Origin: Candidatus Helarchaeota archaeon | Lineage (GTDB): Archaea > Asgardarchaeota > Lokiarchaeia > Helarchaeales > HEL-GB-A | Length of the DNA stretch: 34,752 nucleotides | Assembly (NCBI GenBank): GCA_016840125.1 | Contig: JAEOSY010000196.1 | Location: 1-34,752, forward strand | Direction of reading: 5' to 3' | Part shown: piece by piece, positions 8,510 through 15,219 of the stretch | Position numbering within the stretch: position 1 is the first letter of the stretch | How the letters are laid out: each line of letters begins with the position of its first letter | Notes under the pieces: generated by a model | Told to the model about the DNA's origin: nothing | Seen by the model: only the letters and a program-made list of their open reading frames with translations | Database searches by the model: none | Program-made: the position numbers and the translations under genes

Positions 8510-9199
8510 TTATTTACTTTCCCATCCATGCTTCCCAATTAAGGGGACAAAGGCCACTCCTCCCCTTCTTTTTTGGACCACTTTATCCGGTTTAACCCTC
8601 TTTGCTAGAATTAACTCCTGGTACATCATTCGTCCCCCTACCGGAATAATTAATTTACCACCAACATTCAATTGCTCAAGTAACGGTTCAGGAACTTTAG
8701 GCCCCGCTGCTGTAACTAAGATCGCATCATATGGCGCTTCCTCAGGATATCCAAGGGTTCCGTCCCCACTGATGACTGTAACCACATCAGAAAAGCCGGC
8801 TGAAGCTAAATTTTCCCTCGCAAATTCAGCCAATTCTGGAATTCGCTCGACTGTATAAATGTGCCCTGGATTTGCGCTTTTAGGGGGCGCTACAATTGCT
8901 GCACAGATCGCTGCATGATAGCCTGATCCACTTCCAACCTCTAGAACTTTATCTCCTTCCTTTAATTCTAATAACTCACACATGATAAAGGCCATATGCG
9001 GGGCAGAAATAGTTTGCCCCTGTCCAATTGGAAGTGGATGATCATCATAACTTTGGCTTACATGATTTGGACGGACAAACTTCTCTCTGGGAACTCTCAT
9101 GAAGGCATCTATGACTTCCTTTGATGACGCCGTTTTTGTTCGTTTATAATAATCCACCAATTTTTCTTTCTTTTTCTGCAAATCCATTTTAAGTTTCAT
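8510..9199 (-). CDS. pcm: Protein-L-isoaspartate O-methyltransferase
   Basis: The 229-residue protein repairs isoaspartyl residues in aged proteins by SAM-dependent methylation. It has the family signature GQGQTISAPHM at 59-69, the SAM-binding loop VLEVGSGSGYHAA at 85-97, the acidic VER segment, and the C-terminal VTAAGPKVPEPLLEQL. The length matches archaeal Pcm. The start is the ATG at 9199; a second in-frame ATG four codons later (MDLQKK) is also possible. It is the middle gene of Trm5-Pcm-NSUN on the minus strand, with gaps of about 50 and 20 nt, suggesting one transcript. Confidence 0.93.
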   Translation of the reverse strand: MKLKMDLQKKKEKLVDYYKRTKTASSKEVIDAFMRVPREKFVRPNHVSQSYDDHPLPIGQGQTISAPHMAFIMCELLELKEGDKVLEVGSGSGYHAAICAAIVAPPKSANPGHIYTVERIPELAEFARENLASAGFSDVVTVISGDGTLGYPEEAPYDAILVTAAGPKVPEPLLEQLNVGGKLIIPVGGRMMYQELILAKRVKPDKVVQKRRGGVAFVPLIGKHGWESK

Positions 9200-9249
9200 C
9201 CGCTTTTATTATACTTAAAAAATCTCTTTAATTTTATGGTATTCAGGAC

Positions 9250-10314
9250 TTAATAAATTAAAATATCCACTCCAATTTGCCAAATATATGGCGCATATGG
9301 ACGAACCTTCCGAATTTCCTCAATTTTCTTAATCTTTCGACCCCTTCTTTCGATTTCATCTCGCACTTTTTCTAATATTTGTGAAGGGAAATCGGATTCT
9401 GATGCAAATTCGTAAAAATGAATAATCCCGCCATTTTTTAAGGCCTCACATGCCACATCTAAAAATTGTTCCGATTTTGAAGGCAAATTCATTATTATTC
9501 TATCGAATTTTTTATGATTTTTACTTTCAATTACATCTCTCACATTACCTTCCAGCGCTGTGACGTATCCTTCAACCTTATTCAATGAAATATTTCGATT
9601 TAAATAATGGATTGCATCTGGATTTAAATCCACTGCAAGAACATGAGCTTGCCTTTGTTTTGCAATCAATATGGTAAAAGGTCCAATCCCAGCAAACATA
9701 TCTAACACATGTTCCCCCTCCTTTACAAAGGAACTTACCCTCAAATGTTCTGTTGCTAATCTTGGACTGAAATATACTTTTTTAATATCGAGTTCGTATG
9801 TGCAATTATTTTCTTTGTGGATTGTGATTGAATTATTTTTTCCCGCTATTAATTCCAGATTTCGTAGGCGATATTCACCCGTTATTGGCTCTAACTTTTT
9901 AAAAACTGAACTCAAGGATGGGTGAAGATTGAGTAAAGTGTGCCCAATTAACTTCTGGAATGCTTTCAATTCTTCGGGAATCTCAATCACTACTAATCCC
10001 CCAATAATATCAAAAGATTTTGGTATATAGTCATGGAATTTCCCAGGAATCGAGTCCTTTAGAGCTGTAAATAAGTCTTTAGGCTTTTTTGATTCCCTCT
10101 TTTCCATCTCACGCTGTTCAAATCTTATTTTTGCTGATAAATTTCGTATTTCTTCCTTTTCCAAATCATCTAATTCCCGGATCAAAGGGAATATTAACCA
10201 ACTATTCTCGGATTTGATTCTCAAATTTCGGTCCAAAAGAGATTCTTTTATTAGCCATTGGCGTATTTTTTCCCCCTCTTTCTTTTGGACTAATATACAC
10301 CATGTTAAATTCAT
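9250..10314 (-). CDS. trm5: tRNA (guanine(37)-N1)-methyltransferase Trm5
   Basis: A 354-residue Trm5-type enzyme that makes m1G37 next to the anticodon and prevents frameshifting. The class I methyltransferase core is clear: RLATEHLRV before the SAM motif DMFAGIGPFTI (about residue 208), VDLNPDAIHYLNRN, and the NLPSKSEQFLD motif (about 276) that holds the catalytic-site N-L-P. The N-terminal region up to about 90 matches the charged D1 domain of archaeal Trm5b-like enzymes. The tail PYAPYIWQIGVDIL is typical. It lies immediately downstream of tRNA-Arg(UCU), with a 78 nt gap, on the same strand. Confidence 0.92.
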   Translation of the reverse strand: MNLTWCILVQKKEGEKIRQWLIKESLLDRNLRIKSENSWLIFPLIRELDDLEKEEIRNLSAKIRFEQREMEKRESKKPKDLFTALKDSIPGKFHDYIPKSFDIIGGLVVIEIPEELKAFQKLIGHTLLNLHPSLSSVFKKLEPITGEYRLRNLELIAGKNNSITIHKENNCTYELDIKKVYFSPRLATEHLRVSSFVKEGEHVLDMFAGIGPFTILIAKQRQAHVLAVDLNPDAIHYLNRNISLNKVEGYVTALEGNVRDVIESKNHKKFDRIIMNLPSKSEQFLDVACEALKNGGIIHFYEFASESDFPSQILEKVRDEIERRGRKIKKIEEIRKVRPYAPYIWQIGVDILIY

Positions 10315-10392
10315 GTTTCACGCCATAATACCTAACAAATCATAATTAGGTCTGAGTTTTTATTGAAAATTAAATCAATCTTTTCAATTAAG

Positions 10393-10467
10393 CGGACCCG
10401 GTGGGATTTGAACCCACGACTACCAACTTAGAAGGCTGGTGCCCTATCCTGGCTAGGCTACGGGTCC
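10393..10467 (-). tRNA. tRNA-Arg (anticodon UCU)
   Basis: On the minus strand a complete cloverleaf folds: acceptor GGACCCG/CGGGTCC, D arm with AGCCAGGAT loop, anticodon stem CCAGC/GTTGG around loop CTTCTAA, variable loop TAGTC, and T arm GTGGG-TTCAAAT-CCCAC. Loop positions 34-36 are TCT, so it decodes AGA. The discriminator is G and CCA is not encoded. There is no intron. The Trm5 gene follows on the same strand, but methylation of this tRNA at position 37 (an A here) is not expected from Trm5. Confidence 0.95.
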
Positions 10468-10556
10468 CGAATCTAATTTATATTTTATTCTTTCAAGCAA
10501 TAAATTTTAAGGTTTTGCTTTTATTTAATTAGATTATAGATGAGTTGAGAAATATA

Positions 10557-11219
10557 ATGTCCAATCCCCTAAATTTACGAGAAGCAGCCATCGATTTGCG
10601 ATATCTCCTTAATCAAGGATATAATAGAAAATCAGCTTTAGAGTTGGTTGGAAATAGATGGAATCTTAATAGAGAATCCCGTCATATACTGTACCGCGCT
10701 ATTTTCTCAGGGGAAGAAATAAAAGCCCGCAAATATAATGAGGTAGAAATAGATCAAATTGAAGGAAAGATTATAGCCATTGACACTTATAACATTTTAA
10801 TTACAATTGAAAGCATCTTGAAAGGTCTTTCCATCCTTCAAGCCGATGATGGATATTATAGAGATATTTCCAGAGTGTTCAATAAATACAAGATGTCTTC
10901 CTTTACCAATCAAGCGATTCAAGTTATTTTAGAAAAGTTAAATACTTATAAACCTAAGAAAGTTTTGTTCTTTTTAGATAAAAATATTAGTCGTAGTGGT
11001 GATTTGGCGAAATTAATAGAAACAGAATTACAGAATTATAACATAATGGGCGAGGCACATACAGTTCCATGCGCAGATAAGTCTGTAATGATGAATGGCG
11101 AGGTTGCAATTTCAAGTGATAGAGTTGTCCTTGAACGATCGTTCTCCCATTTAAATCTAATCTCCTTTCTTATAAAGAATCTTAAAATCGACCTAAACAA
11201 CCTTATTGACATCGACTAA
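10557..11219 (+). CDS. DUF434/DUF5616 protein (COG2454-like)
   Basis: An archaeal conserved protein of about 220 residues. The N-terminus (NLREAAIDLRYLLNQGYNRK, then SALELVGNRWNLNRESRHIL) is the DUF434 signature. The C-terminal part contains AIDTYNILITIES, KVLFFLDKNISRSGDL and GEVAISSDRVVLE, a conserved acidic core recalling nuclease or phosphatase-like folds, but no activity is established. The start may be TTG at 10545 or ATG at 10557; neither has a clear ribosome binding site, so ATG is chosen. It stands alone on the plus strand, divergent from the tRNA-Arg/trm5 unit. A TTTTAAGG TATA-like element lies near 10506. Confidence 0.82.
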   Translation: MSNPLNLREAAIDLRYLLNQGYNRKSALELVGNRWNLNRESRHILYRAIFSGEEIKARKYNEVEIDQIEGKIIAIDTYNILITIESILKGLSILQADDGYYRDISRVFNKYKMSSFTNQAIQVILEKLNTYKPKKVLFFLDKNISRSGDLAKLIETELQNYNIMGEAHTVPCADKSVMMNGEVAISSDRVVLERSFSHLNLISFLIKNLKIDLNNLIDID

Positions 11220-11230
11220 ATTGTTGAACT

Positions 11231-11698
11231 TTAACCCATATTTATGTTTTGTTTATTAATAGTCACATTCACGGGAATACCTTGCCTAACCGATTGAGTT
11301 ATGGTGCAATAATCATGAAATATTTCCATGCACTTCTCCATGCGTGGGATTCCCTTCTCAATTTCAATTTCGGGGATTACTTCGATATCAAGTTTAGTAA
11401 CTCGCCAAAATCCTTCTTCATTTCGCTTCGATGTCAATTCCCCTATAGCTTTCATGCTTTTCAGAGGAATACGTGCCTTTTTAAGGCAATAGGCAAAGCT
11501 AGTATTAAGGCAACCCATTACTGCAGCGAGTAACAGTTTGGATGGATCTGGTCCTACCGCTTCTGCCGATTCAACATCATGTGTCTCATCAATGAAAATT
11601 TCTGAAAGAACTGGGTTCTCAAAATTTAATTTAAATGTCAAATCTTCTAGCCATTCGACACTAATTCTTGTTTGAAAGACCTTTTCTGATTCTGCCAT
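11231..11698 (-). CDS. OsmC/Ohr-family protein
   Basis: A 155-residue OsmC-like protein. The family core is visible: DPSKLLLAAVMGCLNTSFAYCLKKA carries the first conserved cysteine, and MEIFHDYCTITQSVRQGIPV carries the second near the C-terminus. Classical members reduce organic hydroperoxides through this cysteine pair; others have unknown roles. Both cysteines are retained, so peroxide reduction is possible. It is a single gene ending 11 nt from the convergent DUF434 gene. The ATG at 11698 gives the normal length. Confidence 0.88.
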   Translation of the reverse strand: MAESEKVFQTRISVEWLEDLTFKLNFENPVLSEIFIDETHDVESAEAVGPDPSKLLLAAVMGCLNTSFAYCLKKARIPLKSMKAIGELTSKRNEEGFWRVTKLDIEVIPEIEIEKGIPRMEKCMEIFHDYCTITQSVRQGIPVNVTINKQNINMG

Positions 11699-11833
11699 TA
11701 CTTTATCTCCATCAAATCATTTTTAAAACAAAAACTAATAGTCAGATCTCATTAATCTTTTTAAAATTGATAGAAATTATTACCTAAAAGAGCTAAAAAT
11801 CCAATCTTTTGTGAAGAATTCAGAGGTTTTCTT

Positions 11834-13381
11834 TTAAAATTCATCTATATTTTCTTTCTGAAATTCAATGATTTCTTCGTTATTGTAGTAACTTCCAAAA
11901 CCCCTTGGTTTCAAGTTACGAAATTTTACGAGCGCACGCATTGCGTGTCGAGAATTTGCTAAGAAGTTCAAGATCATCTTGACCATGAATTTACTTTTCA
12001 TCATGCGAATCGCTTGTTTGAAAAAATATTTCCCACGATTTAATGAAAAAAACGATCTATACGCGTCATGGATGTCCTTTAATATTTTGGCGTGAAGTGA
12101 TGGAGATAAAGTTAATTCCATCACGTTAGATGTTGTTTCCCACCGTTCAACTTCCTGAATTTTATTTCCGATTCTAACTTGAACTTTATCATGTGGATTT
12201 ATTATTCCATTAGTAATAAAATCGTCCCAGAATTTAATCCCCGACCAAATTTCGACAATGTTGAAGAAGGGAATGTCAATATTTGATTTCATGGCAAAGT
12301 TTAAAGTGGTTCTAACTTCATTCAAAGTTTCAGTTGGAGCACCAAGCATGAATAGGCCAACGATAAGTTCAATATTTGCCTTGCGTGTCTTTCTTATCGC
12401 CTCATTAAATTGGGAAACCCGCGTTTTTTTATTATACAAATTAAGAATTCGTTGATTTGCACTTTCGAAGCCAAACCAGATTGATTTACATCCTGCAATT
12501 TTCATCCAGTGTAACATCTCTTGAGAAGTTTGATCAACACGTCCATCTGTATGCCAATTAATATCGATCTTTTCCTTCTTTATCAATTCACATAGTTTTC
12601 TAACCCTTTTTGGTTGTAAAGTAAAATTATCATCAACAAAATTTATTTCGGTATATCCTTGTTCCTCTATAATAAGTAATTCTTCTACAATATTCTCCGG
12701 ACTCCTCGGACGCCAACGACGTTTTGCAAATTTTGAACATGCACAGTATGAACAGGCGAACGGACAGCCCCGAGATGATATTGCGGAGGTAAACTTTGAT
12801 GATGAGATTTCAAAACCCGCAAAATTCCATCTGTATTCAAAATCAATTAATTTGCGATCAGGAAATGGTATCATGTCCAATTCAATATTTAATGGATAGT
12901 CGGGTGTTGAAACAATTTTATTATTCAAATCTTTGAATGTGATTCCTTTAACATCAATTGGGTTTTTAACTCCATTCTTATCTAGGTGTTCGCATAATTT
13001 CAATAGAGTAAATTCGCCATCTCCCCTCACGCAGTAGTCAACTAAATCCCCATATTTATGAATAATGTTTTTTGATTCCATTGTGGGGTGATAATGCCCA
13101 AGTGCGATCTTAATTGAAGAATCCCACTCCTTAATCGCTTTTATAAGCTCAATTGAAGCTGGGAACGCCATGGTAAGTGCAGTAATTCCAATCAGCTCAG
13201 GGCGAACTTGTTTGAGCCAACGAACTACGTTGGTTGGACCATACCGTTTTGCAGCAGCATCTAATATTTTAACAGTGAAGCCTTTTTGTTGCAATACAGT
13301 TCCTAAATAGAGAAGGCCTAATGGAACCCATGGAGAATAGACCCTAGTATCCCACATTGGATTAATTAATGCAATTTTCAA
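11834..13381 (-). CDS. Cobalamin-binding (class B-like) radical SAM protein, copy 2
   Basis: The 515-residue protein has a B12-binding domain at about residues 1-145 (KIALINPMWDTR through YCVRGDGEFTLLKL) followed by a radical SAM domain. The CxxxCxxC cluster is in RGCPFACSYCACSKF (about 205-215), and the strand motif GYTEINFVDDNFTLQPKR is typical. The C-terminal 120 residues are basic and helical without a known domain. Members of this class methylate or form C-C bonds at unactivated carbons in lipids, tetrapyrroles or natural products; the substrate here is unknown. The start is TTG at 13381, preceded by GAGAAAGGAA on the minus strand. It is a tandem paralogue of the gene 25 nt upstream. Confidence 0.87.
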   Translation of the reverse strand: MKIALINPMWDTRVYSPWVPLGLLYLGTVLQQKGFTVKILDAAAKRYGPTNVVRWLKQVRPELIGITALTMAFPASIELIKAIKEWDSSIKIALGHYHPTMESKNIIHKYGDLVDYCVRGDGEFTLLKLCEHLDKNGVKNPIDVKGITFKDLNNKIVSTPDYPLNIELDMIPFPDRKLIDFEYRWNFAGFEISSSKFTSAISSRGCPFACSYCACSKFAKRRWRPRSPENIVEELLIIEEQGYTEINFVDDNFTLQPKRVRKLCELIKKEKIDINWHTDGRVDQTSQEMLHWMKIAGCKSIWFGFESANQRILNLYNKKTRVSQFNEAIRKTRKANIELIVGLFMLGAPTETLNEVRTTLNFAMKSNIDIPFFNIVEIWSGIKFWDDFITNGIINPHDKVQVRIGNKIQEVERWETTSNVMELTLSPSLHAKILKDIHDAYRSFFSLNRGKYFFKQAIRMMKSKFMVKMILNFLANSRHAMRALVKFRNLKPRGFGSYYNNEEIIEFQKENIDEF

Positions 13382-13406
13382 TTTCCTTTCTCCATTTTAT
13401 CACAAA

Positions 13407-14849
13407 TTAAAACAAATCAGGTGGGTTGTTAACAAACCTCACTGCTTTCTGAATATCATTCTTATTTATTTTGCTTAGAAGAATTTCGCGCCGATATCTA
13501 TTTTTTAATGTTCTAATCAAGGCCTTGGATACATATCTCAGCTGGAGAAACGTCGAGCGGTATTTTTCTTTTATAATTTTGAGTATTACATTACGCTTCA
13601 TCCTTGCCTCAGGTAAATCTATCAAGTCCACACCGGTTTCCCAGTATTTTTCTTCATTAATAACGTTTTTATTTACTAAGTCATTGAAAAGTTGGGTACC
13701 CGGTAAGGCACGAGTAAATATAATGTGTGGGAAATCTATATCCAGTTTTGAGATGAATTCAAGGGTTTGCATGGCTTCAGCATATGTTTCATTTAAACCT
13801 CCAATCATAAAGCTTCCTATTATTATATCGAATCCTGCCTTTCTTGCATTCTTCACAGCAGTTTCAGTCATTTGTGGTGTGATATTTTTATGATAATAAT
13901 CTAATGTTCTCTGTACCGCACTCTCGAATCCAAACATGATGACTTCGATTTTTGCGGCTTTCATGCTTCTAAACATTTCAATGGAACTATTATTGACTCT
14001 TCCATCACAATTGAACACGATATCTAATTTTTCTTTTCTAATTTTGTGACAGAGTGTGATTATTCTTTTTTTATTCAAAGTAAAGTTATCGTCAACAAAG
14101 AGAATTTCCCGAAATCCTTGCCCCGCTAATTCACAGATCTCTGCTAGGATATTATCAACGGAACGACTTCGCCAAGTTGTATTATGAAATGCTCTACAAG
14201 CACAAAAGGTGCATTTATAGGGACATCCTCGAGAGGAAACCATCGTAGTGAATTTTCGTTTAGTGATATTGATCTCACCGATCCGATTCTTATAGTCATC
14301 AGGGACCAATTTTCGATCAGGGAATGGTAAAACATCAAGATTTTTTATTAGCTTTTGATTTTTAGTTTCCTTAACTTTTCCATTCTCTCGAAATACTATT
14401 CCAGAAATTCCAGCAAGTGGTTTATCCCTTTCTAGTGCATCCACAAGTTCAACAAAAGTCCTTTCCCCTTCACCCCTCACACATATATCAATCCATTGAA
14501 ACTTCTGTAATATTCGTAAAGCTTGAAATGTAGGCAAATAATTCCCAAAAACAATTTTCAGATTGGGATTCCAAATCTTTAATGCTTTAGAGATATATTT
14601 AGCGTTATGAAATCCGGCACATAATACTGAAAATCCCACTAAATCAGAACTTCCACTTTTTATCCATTTAATTACATCAGAATTAGTGTAATTAACAGCA
14701 GCTTGGTCCAATATTTGGACATCATGTCCAGCATTAATTAAGCAAGTTGCAAGATACATTAATCCCAATGGGGGCGATGAAGCATAAAACAGAGTTTCTT
14801 TTTTTTTATCGAATCGTGCCGGAGTTGGATTTATGAGACGAATTTTCAT
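13407..14849 (-). CDS. Cobalamin-binding (class B-like) radical SAM protein, copy 1
   Basis: The 480-residue protein has the same layout as its downstream paralogue: B12-binding domain (RLINPTPARF, then SPPLGLMYLATCLINAGHDV, VRGEGERTFVEL) and a radical SAM core with RGCPYKCTFCACRAF and REILFVDDNFTLNKKR. Both copies keep the unusual C-x3-C-x2-C-A-C order, with a fourth cysteine two residues after the cluster. The C-terminus is again basic (ALIRTLKNRYRREILL), which could favour membrane or nucleic acid contact. It is the first gene of the pair; a lipid-modifying role such as that of archaeal GDGT ring synthases is conceivable but not shown. Confidence 0.87.
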   Translation of the reverse strand: MKIRLINPTPARFDKKKETLFYASSPPLGLMYLATCLINAGHDVQILDQAAVNYTNSDVIKWIKSGSSDLVGFSVLCAGFHNAKYISKALKIWNPNLKIVFGNYLPTFQALRILQKFQWIDICVRGEGERTFVELVDALERDKPLAGISGIVFRENGKVKETKNQKLIKNLDVLPFPDRKLVPDDYKNRIGEINITKRKFTTMVSSRGCPYKCTFCACRAFHNTTWRSRSVDNILAEICELAGQGFREILFVDDNFTLNKKRIITLCHKIRKEKLDIVFNCDGRVNNSSIEMFRSMKAAKIEVIMFGFESAVQRTLDYYHKNITPQMTETAVKNARKAGFDIIIGSFMIGGLNETYAEAMQTLEFISKLDIDFPHIIFTRALPGTQLFNDLVNKNVINEEKYWETGVDLIDLPEARMKRNVILKIIKEKYRSTFLQLRYVSKALIRTLKNRYRREILLSKINKNDIQKAVRFVNNPPDLF

Positions 14850-15219
14850 TTAAAATTACAACTTACTATGTTTTTAAAGTATCATTGGTATCTCAGTTAT
14901 TAGTTTTTCCAAATTATTAGATTAAAGTATTATAGAGTAGATCTACCAACAAAAAACATTTTTTAGAAATGGGGATATTTTTTTAACATTTAGACCTAAT
15001 GAATGAATTCTAATGAAAGCAACAAGGTGATTATGGTTGGATCGCGTTCTCTGTCATGACTGATAAAAAAACCGATGTTGTCCCTCCTTTTCCATTGATC
15101 CCCATAAGCAAAAATAAAAAAAATCCTTCTCTTAGACCAATATTGGTTCAGCAATTTAGAAGAGTCAATTTTATTTAGAGGGTTTGTTTATTTTCTAAAA
15201 ACAGTTATGGAGCATTAAT
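14850..15219. other. 370 nt intergenic region between divergent rSAM and leuS genes
   Basis: AT-rich spacer that must hold promoters for the minus-strand rSAM pair and the plus-strand leuS. The only coding candidate seen is a 40-codon ORF at 15056-15178. A perfect ribosome-binding-like stretch AAGGTGAT at 15023-15030 is followed by an 8-codon ORF that overlaps the start of the 40-codon ORF (ATGA). No tRNA-like fold or long hairpin was found. Confidence 0.4.
15056..15178 (+). CDS. Candidate 40-residue small ORF upstream of leuS
   Basis: ATG at 15056 opens a 40-codon frame (MTDKKTDVVPPFPLIPISKN and 20 more, rich in Pro, Lys and Arg) ending 41 nt before the LeuRS start. It overlaps by ATGA with an 8-codon frame that has a strong ribosome binding site. 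I recognise no family. It could be a leader peptide, a small basic protein or a chance frame; the composition is not decisive. Confidence 0.2.
   Translation: MTDKKTDVVPPFPLIPISKNKKNPSLRPILVQQFRRVNFI

Noticed and set aside
15016..15050. Sequence resembling the 3' end of 16S rRNA (AACAAGGT followed by GGTTGGATC).
   Set aside because: Two short matches with a gap of different length, no CCTCC end and no rRNA nearby; most likely coincidence.
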